This document shows, in pieces, positions 23,862 through 32,008 of a stretch of 51,189 bases of DNA (the first letter of the stretch is position 1; each line of letters starts with the position of its first letter). The notes under the pieces are model-generated. The model was not told the origin of the DNA. It saw nothing but the letters and a program-made list of their open reading frames with translations, and did not search any database. This stretch comes from DAOPZC01 sp035353175 (GTDB lineage: Bacteria > Verrucomicrobiota > Kiritimatiellia > RFP12 > UBA1067): positions 1 to 51,189 of the forward strand of contig DAOPZC010000033.1 of NCBI GenBank assembly GCA_035353175.1. The letters are read 5' to 3'. A program made the position numbers and the translations under genes.

Positions 23862-25529
23862 TTATTTCTTTTCCGGCGGCGCGGACTGCCTCATCATCTG
23901 TTTCGCGAACATCTGGAAGAAGAGCTCCTGCAGCACTTCGCGCCCGTCGCGGTTGATGCGCTGCAGGGCCGCGATCTCATTGGACTGAAAGCGCAGGGAG
24001 GCCGTCAGCGTGCGTTCGTCCGTCAGGCTGATGCCGAATGTCGCGCCGTCGCCGCCGGTCGGTAGCAGGCGTATCTGCTCGGGTTTCACATCGGGCATGA
24101 TCGACACGACGTATCGCAAAAGACTTGCGATTTGAAGCGAAGCGCTGGCCGTCAAATTCGTGTTCAAGGCCGGATCCTGCGCGCTGATTTTGCGCTGCAG
24201 GGTGAGCGTCTTTTCGCGGAAGGCGAGGGCCGGCAGCTCGCCATCGATCGATTGCGGCGACCCGATGACGGTGATGAGGTGCCCGTCGGCCACGGCGGTT
24301 TCCAGCACGGCCTGTTTGAGGAAAAGCGAGAGCAGCGTGAACAGGATGGACGGATCGGCCGGCTTGCCGTCGGAACCGGTCGCGGGAGGCTGGAGCATGA
24401 GCGCGTAAGTCGCGACCGGCGTATCGGCGATGCGGCGCGGCGGCTTCGGCGTCAGAAGGAGGTCGCCGTTCTTTTCTGCGGTGTGAAGCTTTCCGATCGC
24501 ATCGCGGACGGGCGCGGCGTTCGTGACCGGTTCGATTTGCACGAAACAGAGACCTTGCCTGTTCCGGTTGGGTGCCAGATAGGTCAGCTTCTCACCGGTA
24601 AACGCCGTTCGCGGGGCTAGGCCGGAAAGCGGGTCGAACAGGCGGGAGCGGGCTGCGCCGAGGTAGGGGGCCCAGAGGCCCGGGCTGCCGCTGGCCGTGA
24701 GCGACATGAAAAAGGCGTCGTCTGGCGAACCGTTCCAGAGCCGGGCCGAGGGTTGGCGCCAGGCTGTTGTGAGCGCGCCGAGCGCGGATTCCTTCTTGGG
24801 GCTTCCCCGCACAGCGAAGGCCAGGGCCTGGCCGTCCAGCGTGAGGGAGAAGGCGAGCGAGTCGAAGTCGCGGATCAGCTTGTCGGCGTTGATAAACGCG
24901 GAGGCCTTCTCGCCCCGCGAGCCCAACAGGTCCGCGAGCCGCTGCGGGTTGACCAGCACGCGGAAGGTTCCGGGAAGGTTTTGGGGCGGGGCGCCGATCA
25001 GTTTCGCCCGGTTTTGCCAGGCCCAGGCGAGCGCATCGCGCGAGACGGAAGTGAACAGGTGTCGGTCGGCGACCGCGATCGCGACGCGGGGTGGAAGGTT
25101 CGTGTCGGAGGGGGTTTCGAAGAGGGTGCCCGTTTCCAGCGGCGTCTGCGTCCGGTAGGCAGCGGCAAACGCCTCGCGCGTGGCGGTGCCGTCGTCCGCC
25201 AGCGGGATCAGCGCGACGTTGGCGGGGTTGTCCGCGGCCACCGGCAGGGCCGGATCGAGGGTCTGCACGATGTGCAGCGGTTCCGTCGCCGAGACGCCCG
25301 CGAAGGACGGCAGCGACAGGTTCTTTGCCAATGTCGTCTGGACCAGATCGAGGGCGAGCGGCAAGTCGGCCACACGGCTGAAAGCGGATGCGCCATAGAT
25401 GACGCTCTGGTAGCTGTCCACTTCCAAGATGCCGACAAAAAGGCGCTCCGCCCGGATGTCGCGGGCCCAAGAGAGAGCTAGAACCGCGAGTGCGGCCCTG
25501 CCGGAAACACAGAGGTGTCGGGGTGTCAT
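23862..25529 (-). CDS. Exported protein of unknown function
   Basis: I do not recognise this 555-residue protein. It has a plausible signal peptide (about residues 1-28, ALAVLALSWARDIRA) and no later membrane segment. The body alternates hydrophobic strands with polar turns (VALIPLADDGTATREAFAAAY, PPRVAIAVADRHLFTSVSRDALAWAW) and ends in a Lys-rich tail. It is preceded with a four-base ATGA overlap by a small lipoprotein, so the two are translated together. A role in the envelope is likely from the export signal and partner only. Confidence 0.65.
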   Translation of the reverse strand: MTPRHLCVSGRAALAVLALSWARDIRAERLFVGILEVDSYQSVIYGASAFSRVADLPLALDLVQTTLAKNLSLPSFAGVSATEPLHIVQTLDPALPVAADNPANVALIPLADDGTATREAFAAAYRTQTPLETGTLFETPSDTNLPPRVAIAVADRHLFTSVSRDALAWAWQNRAKLIGAPPQNLPGTFRVLVNPQRLADLLGSRGEKASAFINADKLIRDFDSLAFSLTLDGQALAFAVRGSPKKESALGALTTAWRQPSARLWNGSPDDAFFMSLTASGSPGLWAPYLGAARSRLFDPLSGLAPRTAFTGEKLTYLAPNRNRQGLCFVQIEPVTNAAPVRDAIGKLHTAEKNGDLLLTPKPPRRIADTPVATYALMLQPPATGSDGKPADPSILFTLLSLFLKQAVLETAVADGHLITVIGSPQSIDGELPALAFREKTLTLQRKISAQDPALNTNLTASASLQIASLLRYVVSIMPDVKPEQIRLLPTGGDGATFGISLTDERTLTASLRFQSNEIAALQRINRDGREVLQELFFQMFAKQMMRQSAPPEKK

Positions 25530-26059
25530 GGGGTCCCTGTTGAGCGCCGGCGCTTGGGCTGGGGGTGATAGAACATCAGTACCACGTTTTTCAGGCTTTC
25601 GGCCAGTTCGGGGTCGCTGCCGAAGACGTCATCCTCGGATCCGCACGTCTTACATTCGATGTTGGCCGAGACAAAAATCGCTTCGTTCGTGTTGACGCTG
25701 TCCCCCTTGCGGCGGTCTTTGAACAGCCCCTGGTCAACCAGCATCTGGAACAGAGGGACGACCTCCTCGTGCGGAAGGGTGATGCGCGTCTCGGACCAGT
25801 CGTTCCAGCTCGAATCCTCCGTTTTCTTCGCGAAGGGGTTGGAGACGAGCTTGCTGGTGCCATCGCGGACCGTGACAATGCCGTTTCCGTCAATCCGCAC
25901 GTTCACGCGTTGGACGGGCGTGGTGCGGTAGTTGTAGTGCCGGATGGAAATCCAGTTCAGGCCGGAATCCTTGACTTTGAAAAAGGGATTCATGATGCCT
26001 TGGCATCCGCAGATGACGGCGACGCCCAACAGGAGCGAAAAGAAGAGTGAATATCGCAT
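25526..26059 (-). CDS. Small lipoprotein of unknown function
   Basis: ATG 26059 starts MRYSLFFSLLLGVAVICGC, a lipoprotein signal with Cys19 as the likely lipidated residue. The upstream in-frame extension is rejected. The 177-residue product carries NVRIDGNGIVTVRDGTSKLV and an internal CKTC pair near residue 138. No family is recognised. There is no Shine-Dalgarno sequence. The predicted -10 box ends only 6 nt before the ATG, so the message may be leaderless. Its stop overlaps the start of the next gene (exported protein) by four bases. Confidence 0.65.
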   Translation of the reverse strand: MRYSLFFSLLLGVAVICGCQGIMNPFFKVKDSGLNWISIRHYNYRTTPVQRVNVRIDGNGIVTVRDGTSKLVSNPFAKKTEDSSWNDWSETRITLPHEEVVPLFQMLVDQGLFKDRRKGDSVNTNEAIFVSANIECKTCGSEDDVFGSDPELAESLKNVVLMFYHPQPKRRRSTGTP

Positions 26060-26065
26060 GAGGTA

Positions 26066-26094
26066 ATAATGGCGGGAATCGGCGAATCGGGCAA
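26066..26094 (-). promoter_or_regulatory. Candidate promoter giving a leaderless lipoprotein mRNA
   Basis: Minus strand: TTGCCC (26094-26089), 17 bp, CATTAT (26071-26066). Six bases separate the -10 box from the ATG at 26059, the usual distance to +1. Confidence 0.4.
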
Positions 26095-26135
26095 GAACGA
26101 AGTGGCTGTTCCCTGAAAATGGGGCGGGCTCGGGA

Positions 26136-27098
26136 TCAGAACGCGATGTCGAGAAGGAGGGGGAGGTGGTCGGACCCGATGTCGGGACCGGTGCGTTTGT
26201 CGAGGATGCGCACGCCGTCGCTGTGAAAGCAGTGGTCGAGCGGAATGCGCACCAGCGGGCTGGTGGCCGTGGGCCAGGTGGGCTGCGGGCCGCGCCCCTG
26301 CGCGCTGTCATGCAGGCCGCTGGCTTTGAGGAAGGCACGGAAATGCGCTGACCACGGGGTGTTGTTGAAGTCGCCGGTGACGACCAGCGGCCCCTCGACT
26401 TTGCGGAGGGTTTGGGCGAGCTCGAGCGAGAACGCGTTGCGTCCGCGCCACATGGTGCCGTTGTACGGGGCCAACGTGTGGGTCCCGACGACCGTGACGG
26501 TCCTGCCGCCGACGGCGATGCGCGCGAGCGAGGAAGGCGCGCCCTCGGGGTCGCTCAGCAGGAAAATCTCGGCGGCGAGCGCGTTGGTTTTGCAGTAGAT
26601 GGCCGCGCCGAAATTGTCGTCGCGCGGCAACGTAGCGAAAACGGGGTGGCTGTTGGTGAGCGGCGCGAGCTGGCGCAGCCACCACACGTCGGGCTCCTGC
26701 AGCACCACCACATCCGGGTCTTCGCGGGTGACGAGCGCAAGCAGGGCCGCCGAATTGGTGTTGCTGGTGAGGATGTTGGCCTGCAGGATGCGGAGCCGGG
26801 CGGGCGCGGCGGCCAACGGGACGGCGTGGGTCTCGCTCGGCAAGGAAAGCAGGAGCACGGGGAGCGCGTTGACGGCCACGAGGAGGAGGCTGGCCACCGC
26901 ATGACGGTGGCGGCGGGCGGCGAGTTCGAACCCTGCATAGGCGAGAAAACAGAAGGCGAGGTGGGGCTTGAAGTGGGTGAAGATTTCGAAAAACCACACG
27001 TAGCGGCCGAGCAGCCCGGCGAGGGTGAAGAGCGCGCCGAGAAAGGCGGCGGCTTCGATCAGGCCGTGAAAACGTCTGAAAAATACGCTCGGGTTCAT
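26136..27098 (-). CDS. Membrane-anchored endonuclease/exonuclease/phosphatase (EEP) family protein
   Basis: ATG 27098 overlaps the stop of the oligopeptidase gene (ATGA), which fixes the start. The first 90 of 320 residues hold about three membrane helices (AAFLGALFTLAGLLGRYVWF, LAFCFLAYAGF, SLLLVAVNALPVLLLSL). The rest is an EEP hydrolase: RILQANIL, the metal-binding Glu in VVVLQEPD, THTLAPYN, GDFNNTPWSAHF and the C-terminal GSDHLPLLLDIAF. This fold hydrolyses phosphodiester or phosphomonoester bonds with Mg2+. The catalytic domain probably faces the periplasm. Substrate unknown; phospholipid headgroup or nucleic acid are both possible. Confidence 0.88.
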   Translation of the reverse strand: MNPSVFFRRFHGLIEAAAFLGALFTLAGLLGRYVWFFEIFTHFKPHLAFCFLAYAGFELAARRHRHAVASLLLVAVNALPVLLLSLPSETHAVPLAAAPARLRILQANILTSNTNSAALLALVTREDPDVVVLQEPDVWWLRQLAPLTNSHPVFATLPRDDNFGAAIYCKTNALAAEIFLLSDPEGAPSSLARIAVGGRTVTVVGTHTLAPYNGTMWRGRNAFSLELAQTLRKVEGPLVVTGDFNNTPWSAHFRAFLKASGLHDSAQGRGPQPTWPTATSPLVRIPLDHCFHSDGVRILDKRTGPDIGSDHLPLLLDIAF

Positions 27099-29191
27099 GG
27101 TTCGTTCGGGGGGGTGGGCCCGCCGTCCATCCGGCAAAGTCCGGAGTGGCGCAGGAGCGCGTCGGCGGAGGGTCCTTTGCCGCGGAAGAGCAGAAAGACC
27201 TCGGCCGGGTCGGCGCCGCCGCCGAGGGCGAGGAGTGTGTCGCGGAACCGTCGGCCCGTGGCGCGGACGGCCGCGTCGTCGGCGAGCCCGGCTTCCTCGA
27301 AGGCGGCGAAGGCGTCGGCGGAGACAACCTCCGACCATTTGTAGCTGTAATAGCCGGCCGCGTATCCGCCGCCGAAAATGTGGCTGAAGGAGCACAGGAA
27401 ACGGTCCTCGGCGAGGAGCGGCGTGGGCGAATACTTGGCGGCGTCGGCCCGTTTGACGGCGTCGGCGTCGGGCCATTCAGGGCGCGGGTAGCGGGCGTAG
27501 AGGTCCATGTCCGTGGCGGCGAAAAAGAGCTGCCGCAGCATGGCGGTGGCGGCCCGGTAATTCTTGGCGGCCACGATTTTGTCGAACAGCGCGTCGGGCA
27601 AGGGCTCGCCGGTTTCGGCGTGGCGGCTCAAACCCTTGAGCGTGCCGCGGTCGTAGCACCAGTTCTCCATGAACTGGCTGGCGATTTCGATCGCGTCCCA
27701 TTCGATGCCGTTGACGCCCGAGGCGTCGGGTTCATCGACGGTGGTGAGCATGTGCTGGAGCGCGTGGCCGAATTCGTGGAAGAGGGTGTTGACCTCCTGG
27801 AACCGCATCACGGGCGGAGCGTTGCCCACGGGCGCGCTCTGGTTGCAGACCAGCAGGGCCATGGGAAGCTGCAGCGAGCCGTCCGGCCGGCGGTCGCGTG
27901 TCCGGAAATCGTTCATCCACGCGCCGCCGCTTTTCGTTTCCGGCCGGCTGTAGGGGTCGAGGAAAAAACAGGCGAGCGGGGTGCCGTTCTGATCGGCGAC
28001 GCGGAAGAAACGCACGTCAGGGTGCCACGTGGGCGCCTCGCCGTCGGCGGGCGTGATGGCGATGCCGAACAGGCGTTCGGCGAGGCTGAAGAGGCCCTCC
28101 AGCACGCGCGGGAAGAGAAAATAGCGGCTCAGCTCCTCGTCGCTGTAGTCGTACAGGTGTTCGCGTTGCCGCTCCGCCCAGTAGGTGATGTCCCAGGGCT
28201 GCAGCGGGTCCTCCGTGAAGCCGTTGGCGCGGGCGAAGGCCTGCAGGTCGGCGGCCTCGCACCGGCCCGCATCGCGCGAGGCGTCGGCCAGTCGCGCGAC
28301 GAGCGTGTCGACGGCCTCTACGGTTTTCGCGGTTTTATTCGAGAGGCTGAGGGCTGCGAAGTGGGGATAGCCCAGAAGGCCGGCCAGTTCGCGCCGCAAG
28401 GCAAGGAGCTGCTCGATCAGCGGCGTGTTGTCCAAGGCGCCGGAGGCGGCCCGCGTGGCGAAGGCGCGGTAAAGGTGCTCGCGCGCGGTCCGGTTCCGGC
28501 TGTGCATCATGAAGGGCAGATAGACCGCGGCGTCGAGTGTGATCTTCCAGGGCCCGTGCTCCGGCGTCGCGGGCTCGCCGGCCTCTTTTGCCGCTTGCGC
28601 CGTGGCCGCGAGCAGGGCCGGCGGCAGCCCCTCCGCCTCTCCGGGCGTGCGGAGGATCAAGGAATAGGCTTTGGTCGCGTCGAGCAGATTGTTGCGGAAG
28701 GCGGTGGAGAGGCGGGCGAGTTCCATCTGGATGGCGTTGAAGCGCACCTGTTGCTCCGGGGCCAGGCCGACGCCGGACTGCTCTGCGCTCTGGATGGTTT
28801 TCGCGAGAATGCGGCGCTGGACCGGCGTCAGGCAGGGGGCGGCCTGGTCGGCGTCGCGGAGCGCGCGGAACCCGTCGTAGAAGGCGCGGCTCTGCCCCAC
28901 GCGCAGGGAGAAGGCGACAATGTCGGGCTGGACGGATTCCTGGACGCGGCGCCAAGCCTCGCTGTTCATCACGGAGAGCATGTGAGAGAGGAGGCCCCAA
29001 GCGTCGTAGAGCGGATGGCAGGCGTCATGCAGCGGGCGCATCAGTCCTGACCACGAAGGAACGATGTTTTGCTCGAGCGCGTCGACGGCGGCGCGCGCCT
29101 CCGCAAGCAGCTGCCCGAAGGCGGGCGTGGCGTTTTCTGGCGTCATCCGGTCGAAGGCCGGATAATAGGGGATGTGGTAGAAAGGTGACAT
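27095..29191 (-). CDS. prlC: M3-family oligopeptidase A
   Basis: The 698-residue zinc metallopeptidase is close to the normal length of PrlC/OpdA (about 680). The catalytic motif is HEFGH at residues 472-476 (FHEFGHALQHML), with Glu502 as third zinc ligand in EWDAIEIASQFMENW at the same spacing as in OpdA. It degrades oligopeptides in the cytoplasm, including cleaved signal peptides in E. coli. No clear Shine-Dalgarno sequence is seen before the ATG, but an 18 bp perfect palindrome lies 20 bp upstream. It is translationally coupled to the EEP gene. Confidence 0.95.
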   Translation of the reverse strand: MSPFYHIPYYPAFDRMTPENATPAFGQLLAEARAAVDALEQNIVPSWSGLMRPLHDACHPLYDAWGLLSHMLSVMNSEAWRRVQESVQPDIVAFSLRVGQSRAFYDGFRALRDADQAAPCLTPVQRRILAKTIQSAEQSGVGLAPEQQVRFNAIQMELARLSTAFRNNLLDATKAYSLILRTPGEAEGLPPALLAATAQAAKEAGEPATPEHGPWKITLDAAVYLPFMMHSRNRTAREHLYRAFATRAASGALDNTPLIEQLLALRRELAGLLGYPHFAALSLSNKTAKTVEAVDTLVARLADASRDAGRCEAADLQAFARANGFTEDPLQPWDITYWAERQREHLYDYSDEELSRYFLFPRVLEGLFSLAERLFGIAITPADGEAPTWHPDVRFFRVADQNGTPLACFFLDPYSRPETKSGGAWMNDFRTRDRRPDGSLQLPMALLVCNQSAPVGNAPPVMRFQEVNTLFHEFGHALQHMLTTVDEPDASGVNGIEWDAIEIASQFMENWCYDRGTLKGLSRHAETGEPLPDALFDKIVAAKNYRAATAMLRQLFFAATDMDLYARYPRPEWPDADAVKRADAAKYSPTPLLAEDRFLCSFSHIFGGGYAAGYYSYKWSEVVSADAFAAFEEAGLADDAAVRATGRRFRDTLLALGGGADPAEVFLLFRGKGPSADALLRHSGLCRMDGGPTPPNEP

Positions 29192-29211
29192 GGCAAATCA
29201 ACCGTGGTGGA

Positions 29212-29229
29212 GCATCTGTGCACAGATGC
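29212..29229. repeat. 18 bp perfect palindrome upstream of prlC
   Basis: GCATCTGTG meets its own complement CACAGATGC with no spacer. It lies 20 bp before the prlC start. A second dyad (CGGACC 29238-29243 / GGTCCG 29251-29256) lies just past the TPR gene's stop. A perfect palindrome with no loop fits a protein-binding operator better than a terminator. Confidence 0.5.
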
Positions 29230-29258
29230 GGGACGTGCGGACCATCCAGCGGTCCGGC

Positions 29259-30743
29259 TCAAGGTGTTTTTGAGGGATCGACGCCGTGCTTGCGGAGTTT
29301 CTCGGCGACGGCCGGCTCCGGGGCGAACCGGTAGCTGCGGGTCCAGAAGGCGACGGCCTCGCTTTCGCGGCCTACGGCGTTGAGCGCATCGCCCGCGTGG
29401 TCGAGGATGACGGGCTCCTCTTTGTCTCGCTCGGCGGCCTTCAGCAGGTACTGGAGCGCATCGAAGGCGCGGGATTTCTTGAACAGAACCCACCCTTTGG
29501 TGTCGAGGTAGGCGGCGTTGTCGGGATCGGCCGAAAGGGCCTCGTTGATCAGCCGGTCAGCCTCGTCGAGGTGCGCGCTCTTTTCGGCCCACATGTAGGC
29601 GAGGAAATTTTTGATTTCGTGAGAAGAGGGATGTGCGGCCAGGGCGTCGCGGAAGAGCCGGTCGGCCTCGTCGTAGGACTTGAGGTTTTCGAGCAAGGCG
29701 CCTAGCCAGAGGTAGAACGCCTCGTCGGGAAAGAAGCCCGCCCGCATGCGGCGCGCGTAGACGGCTTTAAGCGTGGCGGCGGCCGCGGCGTTGTCGTCGA
29801 GCGCCTGTTGCGTGGCGGCCAGGATCAGCAGCGTGGCGTGGGCGTCGCGCTCCCGCTGCGCCTGGCGGGCGAGCCGGTTGGTGGCGTCAGGCTGGTCGGC
29901 CCAGAGCGCGCCGAGCCGCAGAATGGCGGTGTTCACCGTGGGGTTCTCGCGGTAGGCCTGGAGCAGCGTCGCCATCGCGGCGTTGGTCTGCCCGAGCTGG
30001 AGCCGGCTCTCGGCAGACAGCGTCGTCAGCGCGGCGCGCTCCGCGGCGTTCGTGCGCTGGGACATCGCGAGGCCGATGCAGGCGAGCGCGCGTTCGGGAT
30101 ATTTGCCCTCGCGGGTGTAGTGGATCGCCCACTGGACCGGAAGCGCCATGCTGAGCTTATCGTGAAACCGGTCGTGTTGCCCGCGGATGACATCCAGGGC
30201 CCGCCTGACTTGATCGGACTGGAAGTAGAGCCTGGCCAGCGCCTGGGCGAGCTCGCGCTCCTCGGGCTGGCGCTCCAGCAGGATCGCGCAGTGGCGGGCC
30301 GCGTCGGCGGGGCGTCCGCCGGCATCGGCCATGCGGGCGGCTTCGAAACTCATTTCCGTGTCGTCCGGGTGGCGCAGCAGATAGCTTTCCAGCGCGTCCA
30401 GCGCCTCGCTGTAACGTTCGAGGTCCGCAAGGCAGCTGATCAGCGCCGCGAGCGGTTTTCGGCCGTCGGGGTCGAGCTGCACGGCTTGGCGGAAGGCCTC
30501 GCATGCGGCGGCCTTGGCGGTGTTGGTGTCGCTCCCCTCGCCGCTCTCAAGCAGAAGCCCCTGGGAATAGAGCGCAAGGGCGCCGGCCTGCCGCGCCTCG
30601 GCGTCGGAAAGGGAGAATGCGGAAACTTTTCCGTCGGCGCTCGGAAATACGCACCCCGAAAGCAGCGCCGCAAAAAAAGAAAACGACAAAACAAAACACA
30701 TCCCGACCGGTCGGAACTTAACTTCTGACCCCATCGGTTTCAT
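29259..30743 (-). CDS. TPR-repeat lipoprotein
   Basis: ATG 30743 is chosen because AGGAG lies just upstream and it leads into a lipoprotein signal (FVLSFSFFAALLSGC, lipobox LSGC at about residue 31). The 494-residue product is built mostly of tetratricopeptide repeats, for example YSEALDALESYLLRHPDDTE and YDEADRLFRDALAAHPSSHEIKNFLAYMWAE. A final set is near DNAAYLDTKGWVLFKKSRAFDAL. Such repeats bind other proteins, and lipidated TPR proteins often help outer-membrane assembly or secretion. The repeat pattern is clear; the partner is unknown. It lies after an intrinsic terminator that isolates it from the ribosomal-protein gene. Confidence 0.9.
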   Translation of the reverse strand: MKPMGSEVKFRPVGMCFVLSFSFFAALLSGCVFPSADGKVSAFSLSDAEARQAGALALYSQGLLLESGEGSDTNTAKAAACEAFRQAVQLDPDGRKPLAALISCLADLERYSEALDALESYLLRHPDDTEMSFEAARMADAGGRPADAARHCAILLERQPEERELAQALARLYFQSDQVRRALDVIRGQHDRFHDKLSMALPVQWAIHYTREGKYPERALACIGLAMSQRTNAAERAALTTLSAESRLQLGQTNAAMATLLQAYRENPTVNTAILRLGALWADQPDATNRLARQAQRERDAHATLLILAATQQALDDNAAAAATLKAVYARRMRAGFFPDEAFYLWLGALLENLKSYDEADRLFRDALAAHPSSHEIKNFLAYMWAEKSAHLDEADRLINEALSADPDNAAYLDTKGWVLFKKSRAFDALQYLLKAAERDKEEPVILDHAGDALNAVGRESEAVAFWTRSYRFAPEPAVAEKLRKHGVDPSKTP

Positions 30744-30816
30744 TTTGTCTCTCCTGCTGGTGACGAGAACCGGCCTTGCCTCCGTAAGGAAACAGGACCG
30801 GAATTCCAAAAAGGAG

Positions 30817-30857
30817 CTGTCCCGCAAGTGTCGTTTCCAACCCCGCTTGCGGGACAG
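30817..30857 (-). terminator. Intrinsic terminator of the bS22-like/hisG transcript
   Basis: CTGTCCCGCAAG and CTTGCGGGACAG form a perfect 12 bp stem (30817-30828 and 30846-30857). On the minus strand it is followed by CTCCTTTTT. Confidence 0.85.
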
Positions 30858-30876
30858 TCGCAACGCCCGTGCGAGC

Positions 30877-30966
30877 TTACTTGTTCTTGTGGCGCTGAGC
30901 CTTCAGGCGTTTACGGTACTTATGCTTGGACATTTTCGCACGGCGTTTTTTCTTGATGGAACCCAC
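30877..30966 (-). CDS. 29-residue bS22-like (AURKAIP1/COX24-domain) ribosomal protein
   Basis: The product begins MGSIKKKRRAKMSKHKYRKR and ends RLKAQRHKNK. It is extremely basic and has the order GS-[IV]-KK-RR-x-K-MSK-x-K-[HY]-RK of the AURKAIP1/COX24 family. This matches mycobacterial bS22, which binds 16S rRNA in the small subunit. The GTG at 30966 is preferred over the ATG at 30972. The GTG gives the family's MGS start, and AGGAG then lies at normal spacing, whereas it would almost touch the ATG. It follows hisG by about 60 bp, with a hairpin between them, and is followed by a strong terminator. It is too short for normal gene-finding cut-offs and easily missed. Confidence 0.85.
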   Translation of the reverse strand: MGSIKKKRRAKMSKHKYRKRLKAQRHKNK

Positions 30967-30985
30967 GTTCATTCTCCTGGAAGTG

Positions 30986-31015
30986 GCATGCCTGTCCGAC
31001 GTTGGACGGTCATGC
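30986..31015 (-). other. Hairpin in the hisG to bS22-like intergenic region
   Basis: GCATG (30986-30990) pairs with CATGC (31011-31015), and an inner GTCC/GGAC pairs inside it. It lies about 20 bp upstream of the bS22-like start and has no T-tract. It could be a processing site or a site for feedback by the protein. Confidence 0.4.
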
Positions 31016-31024
31016 TTGTTTTGT

Positions 31025-31894
31025 TCAAAAGATGACTTTATTCAACGGCAATTCGATGATGCCCGTCGCGCCGGCGGCGCGCAGAGGCGGGACGATGTCA
31101 CGCACGATCTTCTCTTCGACCACGGACTCGACGGCGAACCACGCTGCGTCGTTCAGCTTGTTGACCGTCGGGGCGTGCAGCGAGGGAAGGATTTCGGAGA
31201 CGGCATCGAGTTTGTCGGCGGGCACGTTGAGCTTGATCAGCACGCGCGATTCGGCGGCGAGCGCGCCCTGCAGCAATAGCGCGAGCTGCTCGACCTTGGC
31301 GCGCTTCGCGGGATTCGCCCACGCCTTCTTGTTGACGATGAGACGCGTGGTGGAGGTGAGGACCGTGTCCACGATGCGCAGATTGTTGGCCCGCAGCGAC
31401 GAGCCGGTCTCGGTCAATTCGACGATGGCGTCAACCAGTTCCGGGGCTTTCACCTCGGTGGCGCCCCACGAGAACTCGACTTCGGCTTCCACGCCGTGCT
31501 GGGCGAGGTAGCGGCGGGTGAGCCCGACCGCCTCGGTGGCGACGCGTTTGCCCTGCAGGTCTTTCACGCTCTGGATCGCAGAGTCATTCGGCACCGCGAG
31601 CACCCAGCGCACGGGGCGCGAGGTGGCTTTGGAATAGCACATCTCGCAGACTTCCTGAACGTCGGAATTGTTTTCGTAGATCCAGTCGTAACCGGTGATG
31701 CCCGCGTCGAGCAAGCCGAGTTCGACGTAACGCGAAATCTCCTGCGGCCGGATGAGACGGCATTGCAGCTCGGGGTCGTCCACGCTCGGCACATACGAGC
31801 GCGATCCCGCCTGCACGCTGAATCCGGCCTTCTTCATCATGTTGAAGGTCGCTTCCTGCAAACTTCCTTTGGGCAAACCCAGAATCACCGGCAT
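31025..31894 (-). CDS. hisG: ATP phosphoribosyltransferase, long form
   Basis: HisG joins ATP and PRPP in the first step of histidine synthesis. ATG 31894 is chosen because AAGG lies about 8 nt upstream; GTG 31903 is an alternative. The 289-residue protein has the catalytic domain (LGLPKGSLQEAT, ELGLLDAGITGYDWIYE, and the PRPP loop ELTETGSSLRANNL) and a C-terminal regulatory domain (about residues 215-289, ending AAGATGIIELPLNKVI). The latter marks the long form inhibited by histidine, which works without HisZ. No other his genes are close. Its promoter is clear and it probably co-transcribes the bS22-like gene. Confidence 0.95.
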   Translation of the reverse strand: MPVILGLPKGSLQEATFNMMKKAGFSVQAGSRSYVPSVDDPELQCRLIRPQEISRYVELGLLDAGITGYDWIYENNSDVQEVCEMCYSKATSRPVRWVLAVPNDSAIQSVKDLQGKRVATEAVGLTRRYLAQHGVEAEVEFSWGATEVKAPELVDAIVELTETGSSLRANNLRIVDTVLTSTTRLIVNKKAWANPAKRAKVEQLALLLQGALAAESRVLIKLNVPADKLDAVSEILPSLHAPTVNKLNDAAWFAVESVVEEKIVRDIVPPLRAAGATGIIELPLNKVIF

Positions 31895-31940
31895 AATCTT
31901 CACCTTGTTTCAATACGGCTACAGTTGAAAAAGATCATTT

Positions 31941-31969
31941 ATAATATCTGATTCGGAGCGCGGTGGCAA
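31941..31969 (-). promoter_or_regulatory. Promoter of hisG
   Basis: Minus strand: TTGCCA (31969-31964), 17 bp, TATTAT (31946-31941). The leader to ATG 31894 would be about 40 nt. Confidence 0.65.
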
Positions 31970-32008
31970 GGGGTGAGACATTTTTTTTGGGCGAAACAGT
32001 AAAAAAGG

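Noticed and set aside
23833..23881. CGCCGCCGG / CCGGCGGCG dyad between murG and the exported-protein gene as a terminator
   Set aside because: The loop is about 31 nt, there is no T-tract, and one arm is coding sequence.
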